NCBI GenBank assembly: GCA_036898135.1 | Contig: JBAHVR010000293.1 | Span: forward strand, 162,501-226,500 | Source: Oncomelania hupensis | Taxonomy: Eukaryota > Mollusca > Gastropoda > Littorinimorpha > Pomatiopsidae | Length of the DNA stretch: 64,000 bases | Direction of reading: 5' to 3' | Part shown: positions 32,543 through 42,790 of the stretch, piece after piece | Numbering within the stretch: position 1 is the stretch's first letter | Layout of the letters: every line of letters starts with the position of its first letter | Program-made: the position numbers and the translations under genes | Notes under the pieces: generated by a model | Told to the model about the DNA's origin: nothing | The model's database searches: none | Seen by the model: the letters and a program-made list of their open reading frames with translations, nothing else

Positions 32543-34245
32543 TGACAGATGCGTTTGGCGCGCACCAAGCGGATGGTCTGAACGCTCGTTGCAAGGGACG
32601 TAATCCTCTGCTTAGCAATACGTAAACAAACCTTGCCGCAGGACTTTTTTTGAACCCTAAACATTATCCTTTTGTAGTAAAACGAACTCAAAAATGTTTT
32701 ATTTATACAAGTAAATACTTTTTTTTAAAATTCACATTAATTACCAAAGCTGTTCGATTCATGATTTTATGCAGACCTATCACACAGTAACTGACCAGCA
32801 AAAAAGTGTGACATTAAAAACAAACATGGTGCTTGCCTTTATTATAGATTCATTAGTGCGCAACCACTTGGCAACAAACCTGTTAATTAATGCAATTATT
32901 CAGTATTACTGAATTGCTCTTGTTGTGCAGTTATTGCCTTGTTTTCTCCTTTATATGAAAGTGTGAATCTGCCTATTAATTGAGTGCATGACTGCGTGTG
33001 TATTAATTTGTGCTGTAGGCCTACACATGCAACAGGGTTTTTTTCTTCTGAGAAAGCTCGAGTGCATTTATAACTTTTGTCTGAACTTGTTATGAAATAA
33101 CTTCATAATGCATTCATGTGTAGCCTACTCAGGCCTGTATGTGTGCAACTGTATAATAGGCATATTTGCCGAGAAAAAGAAATCGCGGTGACCATTCATA
33201 TAATAAGACAGGGAAAAGAAATCAGTGACCAGACAGTTAAGAAGACGGACAAGCAAGTGAAAATGAACAAAAACAGTGCATTACTGAACTTGCATGTCAT
33301 TTAATTGTATTACAATACAACATGCAAGAAATTGAAACATAGCCATGTAAAGTGCCAAAGCACAAAAACATGCCCAAAGTTAATTGATAAGAATTTAGAG
33401 AAGCAATATGAATTATTAGGAAATCTACACACACACACACACTTGATTCTGAAGAAACATTTTGATTTTAATAATTCACATCACTTTTAAGATTCCTACA
33501 AACTTGATATTAGTTTGTAAACTGTTTTTAATGTTTCAATTTCACATATACACGCATTCATCAAAAGGCCTTTCTTATAGAATTACTCAAGTTAAGACAG
33601 GGAGATAAACTAGAAACACTGAAGACGCAAAAAATACACAACAGTTGGAACGCAACACCAATTTACGTTTTGCTAATTTTATGGTTCTCTTCTTCCTCAC
33701 ATAAGATAATAGAATAATAATTAAAACGGAATTCAAAAAAACTATATTCAAGAAAACTATAAGTCTTATAGTAATAAAATAATAAGTATTAAGTAGCTGA
33801 ACTTTAATATGAATTTATCTCTCTCTGAAACAACCCCGTTCCGGTCTGACAGACAATTACGTTTATGAAAATATGAAAACATTGTTACAAACTTAGTTTC
33901 AATAATATATTTTGAACAAGTAAATCATAAAAATATAAATATTCAAATTACCGTGTCTGTCATGAACAGAATCCAGAATCACCCCCAGTGACAAATAGAA
34001 ATAGCATACACCACAATATTTTCGAGTCGCAAAGAATAGCATTCACTCTTTTTTTTCACAGTCTATCTTTCATTCCAATTTTTCTATCCTAGCCCTACTT
34101 CATCCGCATGCTTGCAACCTCCCGCAGCTTCACACATGCTGTCCGCCATGTTATCAACACTAGCCGGCTAGCAAAGCTTCACACCCCCCGCTTGGGGGCG
34201 CAGTACTCTCGATTTTGCACGCTTTTGAGTTATGCACCTTCTTTG
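32543..34245. other. AT-rich intergenic stretch
   Basis: No gene recognised; only short frames. Duplicated at 61664-63365. Confidence 0.4.
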
Positions 34246-34394
34246 TGAAGCTGTACGTTCTTTGGTTATATGTTTATGTGCAATTGGTCCGACTTGGTAT
34301 TTATATTTCATAGTATTGTTGTGTCTTCAGTGTGATTGAAAGTAACTTTCACTTTCAGCTCACTTCACTTTGATTGACTGTTGTGCAGTCAACG

Positions 34395-35020
34395 ACCCCC
34401 GTGGGGGTGCCGGGGGTTTCAGTATAAATAGTACCCCCACTTTCTGGAAATTTAGTGCTTTAAATTCCCACTGTCGCTGTCTTTCTCATTTGCTCTTTCT
34501 CATTCCTGCTCTGTTCTATCAATCTACTATACTATCGTCTTCTTCTTCGCTAGACCAGTCACCTACCCTTTTTCTTGAAAACTCTTCCGGGACAAAACTC
34601 CTGATTTGTATGAGAGGTCTGTTAGATCAGCTTGGAAATATTGGACGCTTTCTGCCAGGTGGTCACTGGGGCTTCCTATGATGTTATTATTTGGCAATGT
34701 AGGCATTTTATATGTATGTGTTTTGTTAATATTTTATAATGATTATATTCTATTTTGTTTTTGTAAACGGGAGTTCGATAAATTAGAGTATAGCCTCATC
34801 GTCCCCTGTGTGGGATGTCTTTATTGTAAAGTGACCGGCTGGTGGAGTGCCTTCAGTGTTGCCACTAGGGTTGTTTCGGCAAATCTTTTATGCGGATAAG
34901 GGGCGAGTCCGCTTTTAGCGAAGTTGTGGTCTTGATTTTGTGGTCCTGATTCGGTTATACTGGTCCTGATTTGGCTCGGAAGAGTCCGCTGGACCTAAAG
35001 CACTAATCATGTAATGTAAT
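34395..35020 (+). repeat. TATA-bearing dispersed repeat, copy 2
   Basis: The longest copy (~625 bp), with GTATAAATAGTA near 34422, an extra segment around 34905-34970, the 3' end GTCCGCTGGACCTAAAGCA and an (AATGT)n-like tail. The first ~485 bp are repeated at 63515-64000 because of the segmental duplication. Confidence 0.8.
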
Positions 35021-35289
35021 GTGCAGTCAGCATGTGCTGCGTCATTTTAAAAGCGCACGCTTATGGCAAAACGTTGCCCACAAGCAAAAATAGATCGTTT
35101 GGAGTAATCGCAAACGTTTTGTGACGCTTTTTTCTCTAGGCAACTCGGGGCTGCGCTGGCTTTCGGAGAAAACTCCTTCAGTGGGCTTAGGATGTTGACA
35201 GACCAAGAGGTTTACAGGCGAATCACATATTTACGTTTTCTTATGTTTTGAATTTCCAGATTTATTTGGAAATACTTTGAAATAGTTAG

Positions 35290-35800
35290 GGGAATCAGAA
35301 CAAGCCAAATGTCGGTGTGTCGGTTGGTCGGGCCGTTGAACGCCATATCTCAAGGACCAATGAAAAGATTTTGACCACACTTCAAAGGAGCATTACCTAG
35401 GTTAGTGACCTGCCTACCGTGACATCATAATTGCTCTATCGCAAAGGTCAAGGTCACTGGAGTCTTTTTGTTGCTAAACACGTTTTGCTCAATATCTCAA
35501 AACGTCCAGCCATTTTGTGGAGTTTTCGTAAACATGTACTTCAAATTATGGGTCATCGTTCAATAGCAGTCCGAGTGTCGGTCAGTCGGTGAGACGGCCG
35601 GTCCATCGCTCCCAATAATTACATTTTTTTGTTTAAAACACACTTTTTGCATTAGCTCAAGAATAACTGAACCAAAATTCATCATGTTTACTTTTTGCGG
35701 ATGCTGTAATTACTGCTAAGCGTGTTAGATCACCACTTTTTCATCCAATCCAATAACTCAAAAACCGTATGTAATTTTTTAATGCAAATTGTTTCCTTTT
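35290..35800. repeat. Unclassified interspersed repeat flanking the DNA transposon
   Basis: Phrases such as ATATCTCAAGGACCAATG and AAAGGTCAAGGTCACTGG recur in diverged form on the far side of the transposon (38965-39040: AAAGGTCAAAGTCATTG, CACACGTTTTGCGCGG). The transposon appears to have landed in, or next to, this repeat. Confidence 0.45.
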
Positions 35801-36168
35801 ATTGTTCAGTACATTGACTATCAATTACCTGAAGACCAGCAAGCCAACATTTCAATCTTTCACAAAAAATTTGAACAAAAAAAATCAGAAGCGGTCCATA
35901 TAAGGGGTACTAGAGCCAAATATGGACCGACTAGTATCTTAATATGGACTACTTTAAAAAATGTAAACACATTTCTGACATACAAAAATAACAAGTTTAG
36001 GCAATACCTTTTGATATAAAAACAACACAGACCGTGTCTAAAAATATACCGATTCAATTTCTAGCATAAATGGTAAAGTTTTAGACAAAACTTGTCAATC
36101 CTACCACCAGATACAACCATACTAAAAAAATGTATTCAAATTTTCACCCACATGAACACGATTCTAAG

Positions 36169-38826
36169 TTAAACCAAGCAGGAGAATTGTATTGTGGCCG
36201 GCATGTCAACGTTAAGAGCATATCCTTCCATGTGCTCCCTGATGTGCTCAATGTTTGCCATCATATGTCGGACAAATTTCTGTCTGAGTTCATCGGACTG
36301 GATAGTTTCCGTGAGGTGCATAAGAGGAGATTCAATTTTCCCGTGAACTCGAGGGGCCGTTTGAAACTCCGCATTCAATGCAATTACAACAGCTCTGAAA
36401 AAGCATCGACCATCAGATGGGGTCTCAATAACCTGATAATCAGAGAGAGATCCAATGTCTAGTCTATGCGTATTCGGACGTTGCGAGTCTGGCTGGACGA
36501 CGGGCGGACATGGCGAGTCTGGCTGGACGTGCGAGTCTGGCTGGACGACGGGCGGACGTTGTGAGTCTGGCTGGACGACGGGCGGACATGGCGAGTCTGG
36601 CTGGACGTGCGAGTCTGGCTGGACGACGGGCGGACGTTGTGAGTCTGGCTGGACGACGGGCGGACATGGCGAGTCTGGCTGGACGTGCGAGTCTGGCTGG
36701 ACGACGGGCGGACGTTGTGAGTCTGGCTGGACGACGGGCGGACGTTGCGAGTCTGGCTGGACGACAGGTGGTATTTTTGGTCCCTGGAAGCATTTATCAG
36801 GAGACTGTTGACTGTTCATCTCAAGAACGGATTGCTGCTGGGGACCTGACTCCACATGCAGCGATGCAAATGAAGGGGAGAATTCGTGATCCTGAAACAC
36901 GTTTTTTGAACAGGGCAAGATGCCGTTGGATTCAAATCCTTTAATTGCGACTCTCATTGTTGCAGCCATCAGATATGCCTCACCAAACAGTTTTGCAGTT
37001 TGATAGAAAGTGATCGAACGTCCTGGGTTCGTCCAAAGCCATCTCTCGGCAGCTTGGTCATAAAACGTCTGCAATGGCTTGAAGAACGTTCTATCAAGTG
37101 GCTGGGTTTTGTGCGTGGTGTGGGGTGGCAGCGAAAGCATGATGACATTGTTAGCACTCGCGATCTCAATGGCTTTCAAGTTTTTTTGTGTGGGACTTGT
37201 GACCATCGAGAACGAGTAGCACCTTCCTTTCTGCACTGGGCTTCACAAAGTGTACAAAATGCTCCATCCATTGCACGAATCTTTCACCATCCATCCATCC
37301 AGAGTCTCCTCTCTGAAAATCCTTATTGGGAAGAGAGGGGACTATAAACTAATAACATAACATATATATAACCATCCAGTTTCCGAGCAGGATATGACAC
37401 TTCCAAGGGGAGCTCCATCACCCGGCTCAGCTGGAAGCCGCTTCCTCTTGAAATGATCATTGGAGGAATGTACTGTGTCCCAGACGCATTTGTGCAGCAC
37501 ACTACAGTTGTGGTTGTGCCCCTCTCCCCACTTGACAGCGAGCCAACCTGCTTTTTGCCTCTCTGCCCCAAGACCTTTTGACATCTTTTTTGCACTGTTG
37601 AAATGCCTGACTCATCAACATTAAATATTCTGTCAGGTGTGAGTTCATACTTGTCAATCAGTTCTTCAAGCAGATTAAAGTAATGGTCCGCCGCTCTTCT
37701 ATTAAACCCACTTGCTCTCGCAATAGAAGTAGCTTCTGGCTGTCTAAGGCTGAGGTCTGGGTGTCTTTTAAGAAAGTTGTAGTACCATTTCTTTCCAGCT
37801 ATACCTTTTTTCTTATTAAAAAGATGTTCCAAGCCTTTTTCATCTGCCAGTTCAAATGCAAGTTTCATGACATCCTTTCTTGGCAAACCAAAGAACATTG
37901 ACTCTAGTTTCAAGATCAGGTCATGGATTTCGTTCTCGGTCTCTTCGGGCAGGACTGTACATCTACCAAGCTTTTTAACACCCTTCTCGTGCTTGTTGGA
38001 TCCATCGATGTGACGCTTCAAAGTAGCCTTTGGAACACCATACATTTTTGAGCCCATGTTGATCCCCATGTGCCCATTTCGAAATGCTGTCATTGCAAGC
38101 TCCAGATCTACTTCGCTCCATTTAGCTCTAGTAAACAATAAAACAGAACGATTTTTATCAAAACTCTTATTAAATACGCACGAAAATGAACAAAACCAAT
38201 GTCAGACGCTCTTTACACACACACACCCACACACACACGCGCGCGCACACGCAGTCACGAACACACACGCACACACATTCACACAAGCAAACACACGTAT
38301 AAATAGGATGCGAACTCACAGCCTACACTTAGGCCTATATGTTTTGTTTTTTAAATAAAGGGTGAATATTCTACTCTTTTCCCCTTTTCACTCTTTCATG
38401 CATACAGATGCAATGCACATACACAGGCAAGCGCACGCATGCAGATATACAGCTTCAAACAATCTAAACAGATTTATATGCATATAATGACATGACTAGG
38501 GTTAGGAAAAAAGTAGTCTCCATATATGGACCACTGGCTCTTAATATGGACCAGTGGTACATATTCGGTGACACGGGTGGTCCATATTAGGGGAATCATA
38601 GGTATACTACTCAGGAGGTAATTTCTAGAAAACAACTAAACACTTTTGATTTAAACTCATCTCTCATTCGAAACAATTGAAAGACATTATTTTTCACAAA
38701 GGCGCTAAAACATACCCTATAAAAATGAAATGCACACAAACGATAATACGCAAAGCGTGTTTTAAACTTATTAGCGGCAAAAAACACAAATGCTTACCTT
38801 TTCTTCACGCTCTGCTTTTCCGCCAT
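36169..38826 (-). pseudogene. pogo-like transposase with C-terminal OTU-like domain (3 exons, 1 frameshift)
   Basis: Exon 1 is 38826-38798 (ATG in ACCATGG, donor GTAAGC). Exon 2 is 38127-37373 (acceptor TTTACTAG). Exon 3 starts at 37308 after a 64-bp GT-AG intron; phases agree at both junctions. Residues ~11-50 are a psq-type helix-turn-helix, ~70-150 a CENP-B-type DNA-binding domain, and the rest a DDE domain with D181 (FNVDESG), D~296 (VLDGHKSH) and D~333 (QPLDRTFF). It would bind the TIRs and cut and paste the element. An A7 run at 37181-37187 shifts the frame by one base between the second and third catalytic Asp; six A would restore continuity, so it is either a real inactivating indel or a sequencing error. 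Downstream come ~100 residues of VVQPDSQRPP-type repeats, then YQVIETPSDGRCFFRAV, which matches the Asp/Cys signature of OTU cysteine proteases. The frame stops at 36169 before an OTU His is seen. Confidence 0.8.
36480..36770 (-). repeat. Coding minisatellite in the transposase
   Basis: Units of 30 bp (VVQPDSQRPP) and 48 bp (VVQPDSHVQPDSPCPP) alternate to give a 78-bp higher-order unit repeated three times, with extra 30-bp units at one end. Unit lengths are multiples of three, so several frames stay open on both strands. The plus-strand frames of 118 and 144 codons here are artefacts. Confidence 0.9.
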
Positions 38827-39075
38827 GGTTATGCGTGCGATTGATTGAAGGCAACTCTGAATTGCTCAGGTGTTAAAATTTTGACAAGTTAATGGACTTA
38901 GAAGAAAATCAACAGGTCCATATTAAGAGACGGTCCATAATCGGCGACTCTCCCCTATATGTGTACTTTCTCAAAAGGTCAAAGTCATTGTGCTTCGACT
39001 TAATTCTAACACACGTTTTGCGCGGTTTCTCAAACTTGGCTCAATCGACTTGGACAATTTTATTGCTGGTAGATA

Positions 39076-39369
39076 GTCGGATAGCGCAGTGGTTGGAGCA
39101 CTCGCTACTGTGTCGCAAGTTAAGCACCGTCCAGTGCGGTTAGCACATGGATGGGTGACCACAAAAAACGTGAAGCGACAAATAACAACGCCCCCAGTTG
39201 ACTCAACTGTGACTGAGTACCTACTCTCTTAAGGGTGAGGAAGGTAAAGCAGCGAGGGAGAGAGATGGGCATCACCCTCATTACGCTGGCCCAAGATAAG
39301 TGTGATCTCCAACATCAAGCTCGGCTACGGCTACAAGGCTATGGGACTACCTTTACCTGTACCTTTTAG
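39076..39369 (+). mobile_element. tRNA/5S rRNA chimeric SINE, copy 1
   Basis: The head GGATAGCGCAGTGGTTGGAG is tRNA-box-A-like. It runs into CAAGTTAAGCACCGTCC and GGTTAGCACATGGATGGGTGACC, which match the internal promoter region (3' half) of 5S rRNA. A ~190-bp body and a (CTTTAC)n-like 3' tail follow. Other copies: 45114-45404 (-), 45493-45775 (+), 49482-49771 (-). Confidence 0.88.
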
Positions 39370-39493
39370 CTAATTCAGATAGTGGCCTATCATGGCACTT
39401 TTTTCTGTGGCTTTGTTAGGATAAGGCGCGCTAGGCCTGCTCCCAGTCATGTATGAATATGTACTGGACTAATGTTTATTAACTGTCTGTGTG

Positions 39494-40199
39494 TGTTACG
39501 TTGGAGACGCGTGCGATGGTAGGCTTACGTGTGAAACGCGTACGATAGTAGGCTTGCGTGTGTGACGCGCGCGATAGATGCGATCGTTTTGGTTTGCTAA
39601 GCATGCAGTAATAGAGTGTATTTATCTTTGATTTGATTTTGCGTTGTTATTAGAAGAAGCTTTGTATAACGTTGGTGGTTTTAGTAGGCCGATATTATTT
39701 GAGAATTTTCTAGAGTCGGTTGTTTACTATCGATCGAAGCGTATGGATAATTCTAGTGGTAACTATAGAAGCTTCCATCCCAAATAAGGTTGTATGACGT
39801 GAGACAGTGATGACAAAGCTTGTTCTGATTGGTTGTGGTGTGTCACGTTGGGGGTATTCTCACCCTTTCTGGAGTGTAGAGAGACTATATATATAGTGCC
39901 GCATTGTTTCAAAAGAAAGAGTTGTTGACAGTAGAGAGAGTTGTTGTGTTAGAGTTGAGAAAGTTGTAAAAAGTGAAAAGTTGATAGTCGAGAATTGTAA
40001 AGTGAAAAGCGATTGAACGATTGTATGCAGTTGTTGATGTATGCTGAATAAAAGTGGAAAACTTCAAACGACGACTCCTGCCTTGTTGATGATTGAACGG
40101 GTTGCGTGGATAAACGAATCTGAGTTACACCTATCAGGATTTCAAGCATCGGGGCTGAATCAACTACTGATAGAGAAAAAAACAACATCGAGTGTAACA
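39494..40199 (+). mobile_element. Solo LTR (706 bp)
   Basis: Begins TGTTAC and ends GTAACA, a 6-bp inverted terminus of TG...CA type. GTGTG occurs immediately before (39489-39493) and immediately after (40200-40204), a 5-bp target-site duplication. TATATATATA near 39888 and AATAAA near 40045 fit a U3-R-U5 layout in plus orientation. Near the 5' end three ~29-bp tandem units (GACGCGTGCGATGGTAGGC-type) may be enhancer repeats. It is unrelated by eye to the 1,565-bp gypsy LTR. No internal region is present, so it is a recombined remnant. Confidence 0.85.
39882..40050 (+). promoter_or_regulatory. Core promoter and poly(A) signal of the solo LTR
   Basis: GACTATATATATAGTGCC at ~39882-39899 as TATA region, and GAATAAAAG at ~40044 as polyadenylation signal ~155 bp downstream. 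Confidence 0.6.
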
Positions 40200-40260
40200 G
40201 TGTGAATGCGTGAGAGAGCGCTTTGAACTGTTCCTTACTAGGACAAGCGCCTTATAAATA

Positions 40261-40263
40261 TCC

Positions 40264-40324
<61 letters not shown>
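40261..40324. repeat. (ATT)n microsatellite at a SINE-like 3' end
   Basis: Follows ACAAGCGCCTTATAAATATCC, the typical SINE terminus seen elsewhere in the window. The solo LTR appears to have inserted into this SINE-like unit. Confidence 0.85.
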
Positions 40325-40567
40325 GATAAAGCCGAGTCACACAACACTGCCAAGAAACGTAACACTTTAGACAATGTGTATTTTTCGGCTGTGCGTGCGA
40401 GGGTCTGGAAATACACTTGAATGGCTTGCCTGCTTGTTATTCTTCTTCTGTCCTTTCTGTCATTTTCTTTTTAAAATTCTGAGAACACTGAGTATATTGA
40501 CCTAGAATGGAGAAACTGCGCTCTGCCAGTGACCAAGACCATCATCGCATGGGTGTACAGGCGCATT

Positions 40568-40568
40568 A

Positions 40569-40639
<71 letters not shown>

Positions 40640-41045
40640 GGCAATTTATACAACGCTTTCCAAAATCACAAAGCGCTTTACACAAGCAAATGTAAACACA
40701 ACATGCGTACTTTGGTCAATAACACGCAACCACATACACATCCCAACACCAAAAATAACTAACAACACTCACTCAGGGCGCCTAAGAAAAGGCCTCTCTA
40801 AAAAGATGCGTCTTCAAGTTCATTTTAAAAGACGCTAATGAAGGACTGTGACGGACGGACCGAGGTAGCGAGTTCCAGGTCTGAACGGAGAAAAAACTGA
40901 AAGCTCTACCACCGTGTCTCACTCACCCTGTGGTATTCTGGTACACGGAACATCCTTTCATCTGCAGACGAGCGGAGAGACCGAGAAGGAACGTAGACAG
41001 TGTTCATTAAGCTCATTTCACTGAGAGAGAAGCGCGCGCTATGTA
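40568..41045 (-). mobile_element. (AAT)n followed by a SINE-like retroposon
   Basis: (AAT)n at 40568-40637, then GGCAATTTATACAACGC...AAAGCGCTTTACA, AGATGCGTCTTCAAGTTC and GCGAGTTCCAGGTCTG in the order seen more weakly at 1790-2085. It looks like a minus-strand copy with the microsatellite at its 3' end. Confidence 0.5.
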
Positions 41046-41989
41046 ACAATATTTTGCTTCTTCTTCTTTTTTTTCTTCTTTTTTTTACATATTCGAAGAG
41101 AGAAAGCGCGCGCGCGTGAGGGAGAGAGAGAGCGAGAGAGAGAGGGAGGCACGAAGAAGAAGAAGAAGAAGAAGAGGAGGAGGAACAGAAAGAAATAGGA
41201 GGCGATGAACACTAGGTAAAGAATGGAAGTAATTAAGAAAGAAAGAAATTTGAAAGAACGAAAAAAATAAGAAAGAAAGAAAGATTTTAAAAATTAAAAG
41301 GACTAAAAGAATAAGAAAGAAAGAAACAAATTTGAAAGAACTATAAGAATAAGAAAGCAAAGAAAGAGATAAAGAATAAGAAAGAAAGAAAGAAAGTAAC
41401 AAAGGAATAAAAATAAATTTGAAAGAACTAGAAGAATCAAAGAAAGAAAGACATCAAAGGAAAAAATAAGAACAAAGCCAAAAACAATAATTACCCTTGC
41501 AGCGGTGCTCGGGAACTAATAAGAAGTTTCTGAACGTTGGCGGGGTCGAAAAGGAGAGAGTTTCTGAGAGGGAGGGGGAGAGAATGATGTTGGGGACCGT
41601 AGTGGGATAGGAGGAGAGGGGTATGGAGGTGAGGTAGTGAAGCAATCAAGAATAACAGATGTTTACAATTAAGTCTAGCTATATGTGGGCCTGAAGAAAC
41701 CTAGGGAGCCTGTGTTTAATTTGACCGCTCGGTCGAAATTAGCCAGCGTTAGGACTACTAATAGAACTAATCACATATATCTACTAATAGAAATTGTGAT
41801 TTATTAGGCTATAAACATACCGCTGAACGGAGGAGTGATAACTAAATAAATTAATTAATACATGTGGATAAAATACTTCAACTTGTCAAACGTTTAACGA
41901 CTGATTTTAACTGGGTGGCTTGGAAAACCAGTAGTTTAAAGTCATATCGCGCTGGTTTCATAATAATTATATGCTGACGATCGTGTACG
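41046..41989. other. Purine-rich and unassigned stretch
   Basis: GAAA/GAAG-rich at 41095-41460, otherwise unassigned. The Ser/Leu frame at 41085-41402 reflects base composition. Confidence 0.5.
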
Positions 41990-42300
41990 CTAGAACCCCG
42001 GTGGCGGAGAACCTGTGTGACGTAGGTACGACACTTGGCAGGTCATCGAGAGTTTTATCCGCAGTCCTCTCTCCTTTCAGGGAGTCAGTTCTTATTTTAA
42101 TTAACAAATTTACAAACATTCCATTTCCTTTTCGTCTTTTTATATGAATAGCGACTTACATTTACATGGCATGTTTGAGTGATGGATGTGTGTTTGTTGT
42201 GTGCTTGGTGTGTGCTTGTGTGCAACGTGTGATCAGCATGTAAGTTGGTTACAGATCGCCGCGTTTTCTGTCTCATTTAGGAATAGGGTTCGCACAACAT
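41990..42300 (+). mobile_element. Family A SINE, degraded head
   Basis: GTGACGTAGGTACGAC, GAGAGTTTTATCCGCAGTCC (core), a CGACTTACATTTACAT block and a 3' end GCACAACATCCATTATT running into (ATT)n. The tRNA-like head is largely lost. Confidence 0.65.
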
Positions 42301-42301
42301 C

Positions 42302-42364
<63 letters not shown>

Positions 42365-42522
42365 TGATGTTGTTGTTGTTGTTGTTGTTGTTCTTCTTCT
42401 TCTTCTTCTTCTTTCTTAATATTATTATTATTATTAATGTTGATGTTTTTGTTTTTGTTTTTGTTGTTGTTGTTCTTCTTATTATTATTATTATTAAAAC
42501 ATTATTATTATTGTTGTTGTTG

Positions 42523-42619
<97 letters not shown>

Positions 42620-42620
42620 G
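42301..42620. repeat. Compound (ATT)n/(GTT)n/(CTT)n microsatellite
   Basis: Alternating blocks of ATT, TTG, TTC and TTG/TTA; (ATT)n dominates 42301-42360 and 42530-42619. Confidence 0.9.
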
Positions 42621-42790
42621 TGGCGGCAAGTGTAGCTTCGTGGTTCAAGGCGTAAGCTTTGTGTATTTGCGTTTTGCTTTGGAATCCTGACTTGAAGAAA
42701 CTATTTTGTGTCAGCTGGATAGTAGACCCCAGCACCTGGAGAAGCTCCCTGAGCTTGTGAGTGCGCTATACAAGAGACAGTCCCTTATTA
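42621..42790 (+). mobile_element. Family E SINE, diverged copy
   Basis: Shares TTTGGAATCCTGACTT, GAAACTATTTTGTG, GAGAAGCTCCCTGAGCTTGTGAGTGCGCTATA with 43789-43965. The tRNA-like head is eroded. Confidence 0.7.

Larger units (their letters stand above)
24646..34880. repeat. Segmental duplication, left copy
   Basis: Direct repeat of 53722-64000; the right copy is cut by the window end, so the true length is unknown. Outside microsatellites I saw one substitution (G 24860 / T 53936) and two single-base indels in homopolymers (T-run ~31585, C-run ~33985). Microsatellites differ by +3 TTATA, -5 AAT, +20 TA and +2 ATT units in the right copy. Confidence 0.95.
32235..35153. repeat. Widely spaced inverted arms, possible decayed element
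   Basis: CAGCCCCGAGTTGCCTAG at 32235-32252 is exactly inverted at 35136-35153. A second pair, 32476-32511 and 34246-34282 (CAAAGAACGTACAGCTTCAC core), is also inverted and in mirror order. The TATA-bearing repeat at 34395-35020 lies inside the right arm. This looks like an old element with long terminal inverted repeats. The left pair recurs in the right duplicate (from 61356). Confidence 0.55.
35903..38956 (-). mobile_element. pogo/Tigger-type DNA transposon, ~3.05 kb
   Basis: Imperfect terminal inverted repeats of ~45 bp: left AGGGGTACTAGAGCC...TATGGACCGAC...CTTAATATGGACT from 35903, right (inverted) AGGGGAGAGTCGCC...TATGGACCGTC...CTTAATATGGACC from 38956. TA lies at or next to both ends, as expected for this superfamily, though the exact base is ambiguous. 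Extra TATGGACC motifs lie inside (38527-38590), including ACCACTGG/CCAGTGGT inverted. A spliced transposase gene on the minus strand fills the interior. Confidence 0.8.

Noticed and set aside
36480..36770. CRISPR-like regular repeat array
   Set aside because: Eukaryotic context, no variable spacers, and the repeat is in frame inside a transposase exon.
36455..36944. Plus-strand frames of 118 and 144 codons with regular repeats
   Set aside because: Antisense readings of the transposase minisatellite, whose units are multiples of three.
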